Source: Ichthyophis bannanicus (taxonomy: Eukaryota > Chordata > Amphibia > Gymnophiona > Ichthyophiidae). Taken from it: 64,000 bases of DNA. The position numbers were made by a program, and so were the translations under genes. Under the pieces are notes generated by a model. The model was not told where the DNA came from, made no database searches, and saw only the letters and a list, made by a program, of their open reading frames with translations. The stretch covers positions 1,353,065,834 to 1,353,129,833 of the forward strand of contig CM066033.1 of NCBI GenBank assembly GCA_033557465.1. The letters run 5' to 3'. Below are positions 42,993 to 53,876 of this stretch, one piece after another. Numbering within the stretch: the stretch's first letter is position 1; each line of letters starts with the position of its first letter.

Positions 42993-44872
42993 AGAGCTTT
43001 GCCTTCCTGCCTCTGAGGGGTGCCCAACCCCCCAATATTCCAGGCAGGTTATGCCACTTTGTCAACAGATAACAGCAGAAGATTGGACTTTGTCCATTGT
43101 AGGAGAGGGTTACAAACTTCATTTTCACAGTATACCCCCTCCTACAATTATAAAGCAATTCAATTCACAAACCTCTGCAGACAATCTGCTAGATCACGAG
43201 ATTTCCACACTTCTTGTCCAAGGGGCAATAGAGGACGTACCCATTTTTCAACAGGGGACAGGGTTCTACTCCCCCTATTTTCTTATTACAAAGAAAACAG
43301 GGGGACACAAACCCATTCTAGACCTCAGAGAATTGAACAAATATCTGTTTCGAGAGAAATTCAAAATGATTTCTCTAGGAACTCTTCTGCCATACCTTCA
43401 AAGCCAGGACTGGCTTTGCTCTCTAGACTTAAAGGATGCATACACTCACATTCTCATCCATCCAGATCACAGGAAATTTTTACGTTTCCTTTTCAAGGGA
43501 AGACATTTCCAGTACAGGGTACTTCCTTTTGGTCTGGCTTCAGCACCAAGGGTGTTCACGAAATGCATGGCAGTAGTAGCAGCATTTCTACGAACCCTGG
43601 GGATTTTTGTCTTCCCTTACTTAGACGACTGGCTCATTCGAGTCTCCACAGTTGCAGAGGCCATCACTGCACTGTCCCGTACAATGCGAATCCTCTAATA
43701 CTTGGGATTGGAAATAAACTTCCCGAAGTCTCAACTAGTTCCTTCCCAATGCCTAGAATTCATAGGAGCCTGTCTGGATACCAGACAGGCAAGAGCTTTC
43801 TTTCCACAAGCCCGGTGTCTTCGCATTATGCAGCTAGCTTCCCAAGCAGCAGGCAAATCCTCCCTCACTACTCAGGAACTACTGCAGTTACTGGGACACA
43901 TGGCATCCACAGTTCATGTAGTCCCATATGCTCGCCTCCACATGCGAGCAGCTTAGTGGACCCTCTCCACACAGTGGACACAGGCCACGGGTCATTTGTC
44001 GGACAAAATAACAATCTCTCAACGGCTAATTTTGTCCCTCCAATGGTGGCAATCACTAGAAAATCTGACAGTGGGGTCTCCTTTCCATCAACCCCTCTTT
44101 CAGGCCACCCTAACAACAGATGCACCACAGATGGGTTGGGGAGCACACCTGAATCATCTCTCTACCCAGGGCACCTGGACTCCACAGGAGGTTGGTTTGC
44201 ACATAAACCTCCTGGAATTAAGAGCAATTTATTTAGCTCTTCGAGTGTTCCACGCCCAGCTCAGCTACAAGACAGTCCTAGTCCAGACGGACAATCAGGT
44301 AGCCATGTTTTATGTGAAGAAGCAGGGCGGGACAGGCTCTCTATCGTTATGCAACGAAGCTTTAGGACTATGGGCCCTCGCAAGAGAGCTTCAAATTCAC
44401 CTTCTAGTGGTATATCTTCCAGACATTCAAAACCTTCGGGCAGACAAACTCAGTCGAGTACTGCTACCTCACGAGTGGTCACTCCACCTAGATCTGGGGC
44501 ACTCCAGACATAGACCTCTTTGCAAGTCCACTGAATGCCAAACTTCCCCGGTTCTGTTCTAGGATTCCAGCGCACAACTGTCAGGCAAGGGATACCTTCC
44601 TCCTTCACTGGGGTCAGGACTTCCTTTATGCCTTCCCACCCATTCCCCTCATCCCCAAAACACTCTTCAAGCTTCAGAGAGACAGGGGTCGCATGATTCT
44701 CGTAGCACCACAATGACCACGCCAAACGTGGTATTCCCTGCTTCTGCATCTCTCTCAAGCGGCACCTCTGGAGTTAGGGCATGCTACAGATCTCTTTTCC
44801 CAGGAGAATGGGACGGTATGGCACCCGAATCCCCAGTCCCTGCACCTCACGGCCTGGTTGCTGAAGACTTAG
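42993..44872 (+). pseudogene. DIRS RT-RNase H-methyltransferase-like ORF, two stops and a shift
   Basis: RT: GTGFYSPYFLITKKTGGH, KPILDLRELNKYL, CSLDLKDAYTHILIHP, QYRVLPFGLASAPRVFTK and the catalytic FPYLDDWLIR. RNase H: LTTDAPQMGWGAH (Ser changed to Pro after the Asp-Ala), LLELRAIYLALR, VQTDNQVAMFYVKK. Stops at 43696 (TAA) and 43954 (TAG); a frameshift near 44500 precedes the methyltransferase-like DLFASPLNAKLPRF and YAFPPIPLIPK blocks. Ends AWLLKT at 44872, overlapping YR by about 160 bases. Confidence 0.82.
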
Positions 44873-45910
44873 ATCTCCAGGATTTCAACCTGTCCCAGCA
44901 GGTAAAATATATCCTTCAGGCTTCTAGGAAACTTTCCACAAGATAGATCTTATGCCTTCAAGTGGAAACGTTTTACTATATGGTGCTCCAAGAGGGGATT
45001 AAACCCCCTGGTCATACCCCTAGAATCAATAATAGAGTATCTCCTTCACTTATCGAATTCTGGGTTAAAGACCAATTCGGTAAGAGTTCATCTTAGTGCA
45101 ATTGCAGCTTCTTATAAGCCTCTAAATGGACAACCAATTTCCTCTCGTCCACTCCTATCAATATTTATGAGAGGCCTTTTATTAACTAAACCTCCCTTCA
45201 AGCCACCACCGGTAGCATGGGATCTAAATCTAATTCTCGGGCAGCTCATGAAGCCGCCTTTTGAACCTTTGGCCACTACAGCCCTTAAGGTTTTAACTTG
45301 GAAGGTCATCTTCCTAATTGCAATCAACTCCGCCCGTCGCATTAGTGAATTGCATGCTTTAGTGGCTGATCCTCCTTATACTAGATTTCGTCATGATAAG
45401 GTTGTTCTTTGAACTCACCCACACTTTATGCCAAAGGTGGTTTCGCCTTTTCATTTAAACCAATAAATTTATCTTCCTGTATTTTTTCCGAGGCCTCACG
45501 CCTCTAATGCAGAAAGAATCCTTCATACTTTGAATTGTAAAAGGGCCTTAGCCTTTTACATACAAAGAACACAGCAAGATAGAAAGTCCTCGCAACGTTT
45601 TGTAGCTTTTGACCCTAGTCATTTGGGACTTCCATTCTCCAAAATAACTTTATCTAAATGGATTGCCCAATGCATATCCTTTGCTTATGAGAGTAAGGGT
45701 CTTCCTCTTCATGACCATGTCACATCTCATAATGTGAGAGCCATGGCAGCTTCTATGGCTAATCTCCACTCTGTGACTATCGATGACATTTGTCGAGCAG
45801 CCACCTGGGCTTCGGTACACACCTTCGCAGCACACTACTGCCTAGATAAAGTCTCCCATCGGGATGCCTTCTTTGGCCAAGCTGTTCTTCAGAATCTCTT
45901 TCTAACTTAA
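44713..45910 (+). pseudogene. DIRS tyrosine recombinase, broken
   Basis: Starts in the -1 frame relative to RT (HGLVAEDLDLQDF, ILQASRKLSTR). A frameshift near 44946 precedes the FKWKRFTIWCSK region. SARRISELHAL keeps the first catalytic Arg. TGA at 45410 and TAA near 45464 interrupt it. HNVRAMAAS (HxxR) and FAAHYCLDK (Tyr) are intact, ending QNLFLT at 45910. Confidence 0.82.
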
Positions 45911-46028
45911 ACCAACTCCTACCCACCAACCCTGGTGGGATGCCAGAGATCCATGGGAGGAAGGATCCTCACCCTTAACGGTGGCACCTTCCTTTGGCTA
46001 TTTCCCTGGCATCTTCAGCTAGGGAGTC

Positions 46029-46127
46029 CCCATATGTGAGGACTACATTCCTGCTTGTTCCTGGAGATAGCGTAGTTACTCACCTGTAACAAGTGATCTC
46101 CGGGAACAGCAGGAATTTATTCCTCAC
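46029..46127 (+). repeat. Internal complementary region (ICR), copy G
   Basis: Left half is complementary to the outer 5' end (32963 onward), right half to the outer 3' end (46408 leftward). Family 2 wording: ACCTGTAACAAGTGATCTCC. Confidence 0.8.
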
Positions 46128-46218
46128 AACCCACCCATCTCCCCTAGGAGTTGTCTCTCGCTCTCTCTCTTTGTCTCTTTCCTCTCTCCCTCTATCCTTT
46201 CACTCAGCTACAAACTTA

Positions 46219-46408
46219 ACTGAAGAGGGACAGTTGGAAAGGCGGGAAGGCGCAGCGCTCATGTGCTGAGGGATGCTCCCAAAAGCGTTCGTATTGGACG
46301 CTGGGGAGCGTTCCCGCGCAGGCTCCGTCGGTACCGATGATACCCATATGTGAGGACTAAATTCCTGCTGTTCCCGGAGATGACCTGTTACAGGTGAGTA
46401 ACTACGCT
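46219..46408 (+). repeat. 3' inverted terminal repeat, copy G
   Basis: Inverted match to 32963-33122, with GTCGGTACCGAT near the palindrome site and the end CAGGTGAGTAACTACGCT. Confidence 0.85.
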
Positions 46409-47660
46409 TTGTTTTTCTCACTACTTTCACTCCTCCCCTTCTGGCCCCTTTATCAAGGCACATGAGCAGGAGTTTTTTCATCTAATGTTCTTTACAGATA
46501 CAAGCGCTGGCTGCTGAAGAGAAGGTAATTCAGTATGGATTGCTGCTCCGTTTTTTGATTTTTAGACTTGTTTTGCTTCTTTTGACGTTTTTAAAACACA
46601 ACTTGTTTTTTTGTTCTGCAAGCTTCTGTTTTAAGTACTTCCTCTCCTGCAAGCCACATCCTTATATGTTTTAACAGTTTTTACTGGTTGGACAATTCCA
46701 TGTTCATGTCCTCCTGCGAGCTTGCTTTTAGTGTTCGCTTCCAGTCTCAATTATGTTTTTCGTTACCAAATTTTAACCTTTTTTTCCGTTCTCTATTTTA
46801 ATCATTTTTGATTAGTTTATGTCCATTTTTGATTCGTATTAGAGTTTTTACATTTAAGGTTCATATTTATTATTATCTCTTTTAGATTTGTTCCCTTAGA
46901 TTGTGTAATACTAAGAATTAAATTATGTGACATTTTTGCACACATACATCCATTGATTCTACAAGAAAATTTTTAGTTTTGTTTTAAAGGCAGTTTTATT
47001 TAAACTGCTGGTTTGTTAATTTAAAGCGCTGCTGTTCTAGCTGTCTTTTAGATCACTTTTATTTCAAAATTATATATTTTTGTACACATTTCTATCATTT
47101 CTTTTCCTGTTTTAATGTAGATTTCATATATGTCATTTTCAATTATTCTTTCACCGCTTACTCACTCCTGCTGCCCTTTGTTCCCATTTATAGTATATAT
47201 TATTGTCAAGTTTTCTAGGAACTTTTTAAGATTAACTTGCCCCTCCTTTGTTCCACTTTTTATGTGTTTTTTTATTGTATTTTAATGACTGTTGCTAACT
47301 TATTTATTCATATTTTTCTTTAGAACATACAGATTCATAGCACATTTACAAAACCTCTTGTTTTTATGGTCTCTTATAGAGGTATTTATATGGTTTTATA
47401 TGTCATATATTCATTTGGGCATACTCGTTGTTTCTTTGTGATTTATCTATTTATTCTTATATGATGTTTTTATTGATTTCAATGTTTAATCACTTATTTA
47501 TTGATGTTTTATATTAATCTTAATGAATTATTTTTACTCTATTATGTGCTTACTACTTTTCATGATTTTTATTATTTAATTAATTTAATGAAATATGTTG
47601 TTATTGCTTTCTTTTATGTTTTTAAGTATTGATGTTTATATTTATATTTTTAGTATATGC
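46409..47660. other. AT-rich (T-rich) stretch, no gene recognised
   Basis: No ORF of note, no family signature. It runs directly into the Penelope-like terminus at 47661, so part of it may belong to that element, but I cannot show this. Confidence 0.5.
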
Positions 47661-47667
47661 CAGAAAA

Positions 47668-47709
47668 ACCCCTGACGAAGTGTGACGCAACACGGACTGT
47701 GTCAGGTTG
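47668..47709 (+). ncRNA. Hammerhead ribozyme-like motif
   Basis: CTGACGA at 47672-47678, a short stem II region, CGCAA (consensus CGAAA) at 47685-47689, the stem III half-sites around ACACGGACTGTGT, then GTC. AACC and GGTT around it can close stem I. Two departures from the core suggest a decayed or weak ribozyme. Confidence 0.5.
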
Positions 47710-47860
47710 ACATTTGTGTATTAAAGGTTTTGTTTTTCCACCACACCACGCCTTTGGACTGGTTTCCTTCTCCACACATCCAGCTGATAGCTAAAACCTG
47801 CTGTTTCATTTTCTACTACAAACAAAAACCCAAAGAAAACAGAACAACCACTATCACCAA

Positions 47861-48367
47861 ATGAATCTTCATGACTATCTGGTTCACTCAGCTATGCCGG
47901 TTGATCGTCCGCTGCGTTTTGCGGAAGGCAGGCGTCATGTGGCGTGTCAGGCCTGTCAGTTTTGTGGTACCACCATGGAGGATGTGAGTTGGCTCAATCC
48001 AGCTACGGGCTGTATGTATACATTTTTGGGTGAGAGCACCTGTACCAGCAGCTTTGTTGTATATCTGCTTAGATGCCCCTGCGATCTGTTTTACATTGGC
48101 CACACTAGCCGCCCGGTGAAGGTTCGTTTGAACATGCTTCTCGGATCCATACATCAACGCTTTCTGCCCCTTTAGTTGTTTATTGTGTCTCCTCGGGCCA
48201 TACATTCTTGGACTTTAAATGGAGAGTGATTGATATAGTTCCGGCGGACCTGACGGGAGGCAATCACCTTCAACGCTTGCAATGGCTTGAACAGAGGTGG
48301 ATTTTTCACCTAGATACAGTAATACCTGGGGATTTAAATTTAGAACTGGAATGGGGAGGTTTGTGAG
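47861..48367 (+). pseudogene. Penelope-type GIY-YIG endonuclease remnant
   Basis: The frame 47861-48175 shows a Cys-rich linker (ACQACQFCGTTMED) and the GIY-YIG core: SFVVYLLRCPCDLFYIGHTS, then RPVKVRLNMLLGSIHQRF. After a frameshift or stop near 48175 the typical Penelope C-terminus continues, IVPADLTGGNHLQRLQWLEQ then RWIFHLDTVIPGDLN, ending near 48367. The upstream RT is missing. This nuclease would nick target DNA. Broken by at least one shift. Confidence 0.8.
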
Positions 48368-48507
48368 ACTCCTCAGTGCCTGGGTGGTTTCCCTTTTATT
48401 GGATTCACCCCTGGGGATGACGTCAGTTTGAACAGCCAATCAGAACACATGCAGGCATTGTGAAATACGTGCCAAGGAACTTGGCGTTTTTTCACCGTAT
48501 CCTTTGT

Positions 48508-48669
48508 TCTCCAGGACCAAGCAGGAAGTCAGTCCTCACATATGGGTGACGTTGGCACCGACGGAGCCCTCGGGGAGCAACTTTCCCCAGCTTTCAAAGA
48601 AAGCCCTTGGGAATCGCAGTGCGCATGCGTGGTCCTCGTCCCGCCCAAGGGTGCCATCTTGCTCAGTCT
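48508..48669 (+). repeat. 5' inverted terminal repeat, copy H
   Basis: Outer end TTCTCCAGGACCAAGCAGGA. Inverted match to 54057-54243; the palindrome site reads GTTGGCACCGAC. Confidence 0.88.
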
Positions 48670-48901
48670 TCTTTTTTCCGCGGAGCCCTACAGACGTTGT
48701 TTGTAATTCCCCGCAGAAAAGTTGATTTTCTTTGTTTTTTCTCGGTTTCGACGCGGTTCTTTTCCCGCCCGGACTCGCGACGCCGGTTGCGAGTCCGTTC
48801 TTTATTTTTTGGTTTTTTGTCCTTCGTGACAGATTTCGCGCCTTTTTTCTTTTTCACTGGCAGCCCGGTCTTTTGACCTCGCAGGGGTCCTTTTTCCCCC
48901 G

Positions 48902-50831
48902 ATGGCTGCCAGCGGGTTTAAGAAGTGTGATCGGTGTAAGAAACTCATGTCTCTTACCGACACACACAACTACTGCCTCCGCTGCCTCGGAACCGATCAT
49001 GACCCGATGGTCTGTGGTCCGTGTGGCAAAATGTCCTCAAAAGCGTTGAGGAGTCGGCAGCATCAGCGGGAGCGTATCTTCTCTGACTCCGGTCGGGCTC
49101 GGACCTCGTCAGAGGCTTCGACGTCTTGGGACTCTGGTCCTGAGCATCGTCGCAGTTCCTCTGAACGGGGGTCTCCTACCCGGGAACATCATCGGAAGAA
49201 GAAACCCACGAGGGCGGGGTCGGTGGACGCTCCTGGTTCCTCGAGGTCCAGGTCGCAGAGCCCCGATTCCCGTCCCGGGTCCTCGGAGATGGAGAGGCCT
49301 TCTAAACATCCTCGTCTCGAGATGGACTCGCCCGCTCATGTGAGTACTGTTGTCCTCGTGGACTCGCCTCCGAAGGACCTGACGTCGGGCCCGACGCCGT
49401 CGGGGCCCGAGTCGGAGGCTGCTGGGTCTCCTGAGCTCGGACTCAGGTTGACGGCCTTGGAGAGCAGTTTCGCTGCCTTCATGGACCAGCAGCGGGCATT
49501 GATCGCTGGCCTTGCCGGTGCTTCTGCCCTGACCACCGGGACGTCGACGTCCAAGTCGACCCCAGAGACCGAGCCGATCCTCGAGTCCATGAGGGCTCGA
49601 GTCGATCCTCGGTCGCGGTCTCCTTCGGCCTCCCGTTTGGGACTGAGGTCGTCGACGCCGACTCCTTCGGCGTCGGGGCAGACAGCATCGATGCCCGCCC
49701 GCCCGACCGGAGCCGCTTGACTCCACCTCCGAGGAGACAGCCTGGGAATCCGAGGACGAAGAGTCACCTGGTTCTTTTCGGACTCGGTGTGTCCCATCGG
49801 ACTCCCCCAAGTCCGAACCTCGGAGACGGTCCCCCCCGGAGGATACCCGGTTCTCAGACTTCGTGCGGGATATGGCCAAAGCCTTGGCCTTCCCCGCGGA
49901 TCCCGAGGAGGAGCCTCGAATCGAAGAACTCGATGCCCTCCAATATGACTCTCCCCCGAAGGAGGCCTTTATTGTACCGGTTCCTCCGATGCTGGAACGA
50001 CTTCTCTTCCGCATGTGGGAGAGCCCGGCGTCATCGCCGGTGTTAAGCAAGCGGGTCGATTCCATTTATCGAGTCTGCAAGAGCCCCGGGTTCCAAAAGG
50101 CACAACTACCGCACCATTCCATGGTGGTGGAATCGGCCATGCATAGACTTAAGAGTCAAAAAATGCACTCCTCGGTGCCTCCTGGTCGGGAGGCCCGAAG
50201 CCTGGATGCCCTCGGTAGGAAGTGTTTCCAGGGCTCTATGCTTGCTTGTCGAGTCCAGACCTACCAGCTCTACATGGGCATGTATCTCCGAGACCTGGCT
50301 AAAGAAATAGCCGGGTTCTCTGCTGGTCTCTTGGACGAACCTTTGCAGAGGTTCCAAACCTTGTCAACTGGTATTCGGGAGTGCTGAAAGTTTATCTCTC
50401 GAGCAGCCTACGATGGTTTTGAGGCATCGGCTCGAGTAGCCGCAGCCGGCATCGGTTGCCGCCGCCAGGCTTGGCATCAGACATCCGACCTCGAGCCATG
50501 GGTGCAGGACAAGTTGGTCGATGTCCCCTGCAGAGGTGAAAACCTCTTTGGCAAGCCCATGGATGAGAAGGCTGCACAGATCGAGACCGAGACTCTCACC
50601 AGGACTCGTCTCTCAAGGAAGACCTCTGCCCCTTCTCAAAAGAAGAAGAGCTCGGGGAAAAAGCCCTTTTACCCGAGGAAGGCGGCTGCCTATCAACACT
50701 ACCCTCATTATCAGGCCTCATCAGCTCCCCCACAGGGTAAGCAGGCCAAGGGACGGGGTAATGGGTCCCGTAGGCAGCAAGCCCCCAAGCCTGCACCACC
50801 GGCCCCTGCTCAGCAGGGTGGGGGTTTTTGA
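48902..50831 (+). pseudogene. DIRS gag (family 1), one frameshift and one stop
   Basis: ATG at 48902, MAASGFKKCDRCKKLM, zinc motif CDRC, CLRCLGTDHDP, CGPC. Ser/Arg-rich region, then LGLRLTALESSFAAFMDQQR. Compared with copy C, four extra bases (a CGCC repeat unit near 49701) shift the frame, giving a stop at 49718. The second part in the other frame starts near 49735 and reads MAKALAFPADPEEEP, LLFRMWESP, YQLYMGMYLRDLAKE. A TGA at 50385 replaces the Ser of ECSKFIS. The basic Gln-rich tail ends QQGGGF at 50831, overlapping the RT ORF. Confidence 0.85.
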
Positions 50832-52701
50832 CTTCATCAGCATAGCCTCTCCCCCTCAGCTGGTTTCTCTCAGCACAGGAGGCCGGCTAGTCCACTTTGC
50901 CCACAGGTGGTCCAACATCACCACAGATACCTGGGTGCTTCACATAGTTCAAAAGGGCTATCTTCTTCACTTTCACCAGGTACCTCCCTCCTATTTCCCA
51001 GGGGAGCCTCTTCGACTCCCTCTGCACAGGGACTTACTCCTTCAGGAGTTAGCAAGTCTTCTTCAGGAACAGGTTGTGGAACCGGTGCCCCACCACCTGA
51101 GGGGTCAAGGGTTTTACTCCAGATACTTTCTGATACCAAAAAGAACAGGAGGCCTCAGACCCATCCTGGACTTGCACAACCTCAACAAGTTCCTCGCAAA
51201 GGAAAAGTTCAAGATTATTACCCTTGGAATCCTGCTGCCCTACCTCCAGCAGGGAGACTGGCTATGCTCCTTAGATCTAAAGGATGCCTACACTCACATC
51301 CTCATTCACCCCAGCCACAGACAATATCTCAGGTTTGTTGTGGGGGGCAATCATTACCAGTACAGAGTACTACCCTTTGGCCTATCCTCCGCACCAAGGG
51401 TGTTCACCAAATGTCTAGCAGTGGTGGCGGCTTATCTGAGACTTCAAGGCCTCTTTGTATTTCCATACCTGGACGACTGGCTCATCAGAGCACAGCCTTC
51501 CCAAGAGGCCATTCACGCCACGCACCGCACTGTGGCTCTGCTCCAGTACTTAGGCTTTGCCATAAACTTCGCAAAGTCCACTTTGCTCCCCTCTCAGGAT
51601 CTCGAGTTCATCGGCGCAAGATTGAACACGCTTCAGGCGCGAGCTTTTCTGCCTCTGGACAGGGCACACAGGCTCATGGATCTTGCCAGCCACTTTCGCA
51701 GCAATTCCCTGGTCTCTGCCAGGCAATTTCTGCGACTGCTCGGCCATATGTCTTCCACAGTCCATGTGACCCCCAATGCCCGCCTAAACATGCGCCCTGC
51801 TCAATGGTGCCTCCGCACACAATGGCATCAGGCGGTCTCTTCTCTACAATGGTGGCTTCATCTGCCAAACCTCGTGCTAGGAATGGCTTTTCAGCCTCCT
51901 CCGCCTTCTCAGGTCCTGACGACCGATGCTTCTCTCCTGGGCTGGGGAGCTCATTGCCAAGGGAAATGTACTCAAGGCCTCTGGACTCCTTGGGAGTCTG
52001 CTCAGCAGATAAACTTCCTGGAGCTCAGAGCCATCCACCTAGCTCTCAGAGCCTTCTCCCACCTGACTTCTCAGCAGTCTGTGCTGGTCCAGACAGACAA
52101 TCAGGTTGCCATGTTCTACGTGAACAAACAAGGCGGAACAGGCTCCTTCCTTCTCTGTCAGGAGGCACAGAAACTGTGCTCTTGGGCCGTCCACCACGGC
52201 ATCATCCTCAAAGCTGTCTATCTCCCAGGTCAGGAAAATTACCTGGCAGACAAGCTAAGCAGGATTCTCCAGCCACACGAGTGGAGGTTGGATCCGGTGG
52301 TGGTTCAGCGGATCTTTCTCAAGTGGGGCCTCCCCACCATGGATCTGTTTGCCAGTCCTCTGAACCGGCAACTTCCCAGATTCTGCTCTCGACAACCGCA
52401 TCCTCTCAGAGTAGCGGCGGATGCTTTTCTGATTCCATGGTCCACAGGCCTCTTGTATGCCTTTCCTCCCATGCCGCTGGTGTCTCGGACACTCTTCAAA
52501 GTTCTCAGAGACAAAGCCTCGATGATCCTAGTGGCTCCCCGGTGGCCGAGACAACCTTGGTTCCCGCTTCTGATGCAGCTGGCGGTGGACACTCCTCTTC
52601 CTCTGGGGTTTCAGCCCGACCTCCTGTCACAGGATCAGGGGACTCTCCTGCACCCCAACCTCCGGTCCATTCATCTGATGGCCTGGCTGCTGAAAGGGTA
52701 G
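50521..52701 (+). CDS. DIRS RT-RNase H-methyltransferase-like polyprotein, intact
   Basis: 726 open codons; the real start is uncertain because the first about 100 codons overlap gag. RT motifs: GQGFYSRYFLIPKRTGGL, RPILDLHNLNKFL, CSLDLKDAYTHILIHP, QYRVLPFGLSSAPRVFTK and the catalytic FPYLDDWLIR. RNase H: LTTDASLLGWGAH, NFLELRAIHLAL, VQTDNQVAMFYVNKQGG. The methyltransferase-like end has DLFASPLNRQLPRF, YAFPPMPLVSR and VAPRWPRQPWFP, ending MAWLLKG. Relative to copy C, 14 codons are missing in frame before the SLQWWLHLPN block. No stop or shift, so this is the only apparently intact DIRS enzyme gene here. Confidence 0.9.
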   Translation: MSPAEVKTSLASPWMRRLHRSRPRLSPGLVSQGRPLPLLKRRRARGKSPFTRGRRLPINTTLIIRPHQLPHRVSRPRDGVMGPVGSKPPSLHHRPLLSRVGVFDFISIASPPQLVSLSTGGRLVHFAHRWSNITTDTWVLHIVQKGYLLHFHQVPPSYFPGEPLRLPLHRDLLLQELASLLQEQVVEPVPHHLRGQGFYSRYFLIPKRTGGLRPILDLHNLNKFLAKEKFKIITLGILLPYLQQGDWLCSLDLKDAYTHILIHPSHRQYLRFVVGGNHYQYRVLPFGLSSAPRVFTKCLAVVAAYLRLQGLFVFPYLDDWLIRAQPSQEAIHATHRTVALLQYLGFAINFAKSTLLPSQDLEFIGARLNTLQARAFLPLDRAHRLMDLASHFRSNSLVSARQFLRLLGHMSSTVHVTPNARLNMRPAQWCLRTQWHQAVSSLQWWLHLPNLVLGMAFQPPPPSQVLTTDASLLGWGAHCQGKCTQGLWTPWESAQQINFLELRAIHLALRAFSHLTSQQSVLVQTDNQVAMFYVNKQGGTGSFLLCQEAQKLCSWAVHHGIILKAVYLPGQENYLADKLSRILQPHEWRLDPVVVQRIFLKWGLPTMDLFASPLNRQLPRFCSRQPHPLRVAADAFLIPWSTGLLYAFPPMPLVSRTLFKVLRDKASMILVAPRWPRQPWFPLLMQLAVDTPLPLGFQPDLLSQDQGTLLHPNLRSIHLMAWLLKG

Positions 52702-53738
52702 TCCTTGCTCCCCTCCGGCTGCCTCCAGATGTGGAGGAGGTCGTCTTGGCCTCCAGGCGGCCCTCCACCCGGAAGTCCTACGCTCTTAAGTGGCGTCGGT
52801 TCTCCGTCTGGTGTGCTCAGCAGTCTCAAGATCCCTTCTCCTGTTCAGCATCAGTGGTCTTGCAGTACTTGCTTTGCCTCTCCAATCTTGGACTTAAGTC
52901 CAACTCGGTCAGGGTCCACCTCAGTGCTCTTTCTGCGCATCACATGCCGGTGGATGGCAGACCTCTTTCCAGCCACCCTCTAGTGGCTCGTTTTCTCAGA
53001 GGCCGCCTCCTCCTTAAACCACCTTTGCGCCCGCCAGCCCCTGACTGGGATCTGAATGTGGTTTTACAGCGGATTACCTGTCCGCCTTTTGAACCGATGG
53101 CTACCTGTCATCTTCGTTTTCTTTCTTGGAAAACCTTGTTCTTGGTAGCCCTCACTTCTGCTAGACGCGTTAGTGAGCTACAGGCCCTAGTATCTGATCC
53201 TCCTTACACTAGATTCTACAAGAATAGGGTAGTCCTACGGACTCACCCTAAGTTTTTTCCCAAAGTGGTTTCCCCTTTTCACATCAACCAGGAGGTGGTA
53301 CTTCCGACCTACGTTCCCAGGCCACACTCCAGCCGAGCTGAGATGGTCCTGCATACCCTCGACTGTAGAAGGGTGTTAACCTTCTACCTTGACCGTACGC
53401 GGGAGCACAGGAGAGCTGTTCAGCTCTTCGTCTCTTATGACGCCAATAAGTTGGGGCTCCCTGTCTCCAAGCGTACTCTGTCCATCTGGATTGCTGACTG
53501 TATCGCTTGGGCTTATGAGGCAGCCGGCCTTTCGTTGGAAAGTTGAGTCACGGCTCATCGTGTTAGGGCGAAGGCTACGTCAGTGGCTTACCTCCGCTCT
53601 GTTCCATTGGCAGACATCTGCCGGGCCGCTACTTGGTCTTCAAGCCAGACTTTTGCAGCCCATTACTGCCTGGAGAGGGAGTCCCGCAGGGATAGTGCTT
53701 TCGGACAGGCAGTCCTCCGTAATCTCTTTGAGGTATAG
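52640..53738 (+). pseudogene. DIRS tyrosine recombinase, intact except one UGA
   Basis: Lies in the -1 frame relative to RT and overlaps its end. The same frame is open upstream to 50907, giving an 879-codon ORF. Core-binding part: SYALKWRRFSVWC, LGLKSNSVRVHLSAL. Catalytic domain: LTSARRVSELQAL (Arg), AHRVRAKATS (HxxR at 53556-53567), FAAHYCLERES (Tyr codon 53664-53666), end NLFEV at 53738. The only break is TGA at 53544-53546, in the same place as in copy A, just before HxxR. Copies C and D have Gly-Arg-Val here. Confidence 0.87.
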
Positions 53739-53876
53739 GCAACTCCTACCCTCCGTCCCGGATGTTGGGCTACCGGTTGGAGGCGTATTCAGAGAAGATT
53801 CCTTCCTTCTGTGCTACTGAGCTTGAGGGAGCTCCTTTTTGAGCTTAGGGTCTCCGGTAGCCTTAAGCTTGGGAGT

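Larger units (their letters stand above)
32963..46408 (+). mobile_element. DIRS retrotransposon copy G (family 2), split by nested LINEs
   Basis: Both ITRs, gag, RT-RNase H, YR and ICR are present; the element proper is about 5.6 kb. gag is interrupted at 33566-41403 by an L2 LINE, itself interrupted by a CR1 at 36577-40621. Protein similarity is closest to copy B. Confidence 0.93.
47661..48507 (+). mobile_element. Penelope-like element fragment: terminus plus endonuclease
   Basis: A pseudo-LTR-like terminus with a hammerhead-like motif (47668-47709) is followed about 150 bases later by a GIY-YIG endonuclease region. The RT that should lie between is absent. Copy H begins at 48508. Penelope elements are known to carry a GIY-YIG nuclease after the RT, and hammerhead motifs in their termini. 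Confidence 0.75.
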
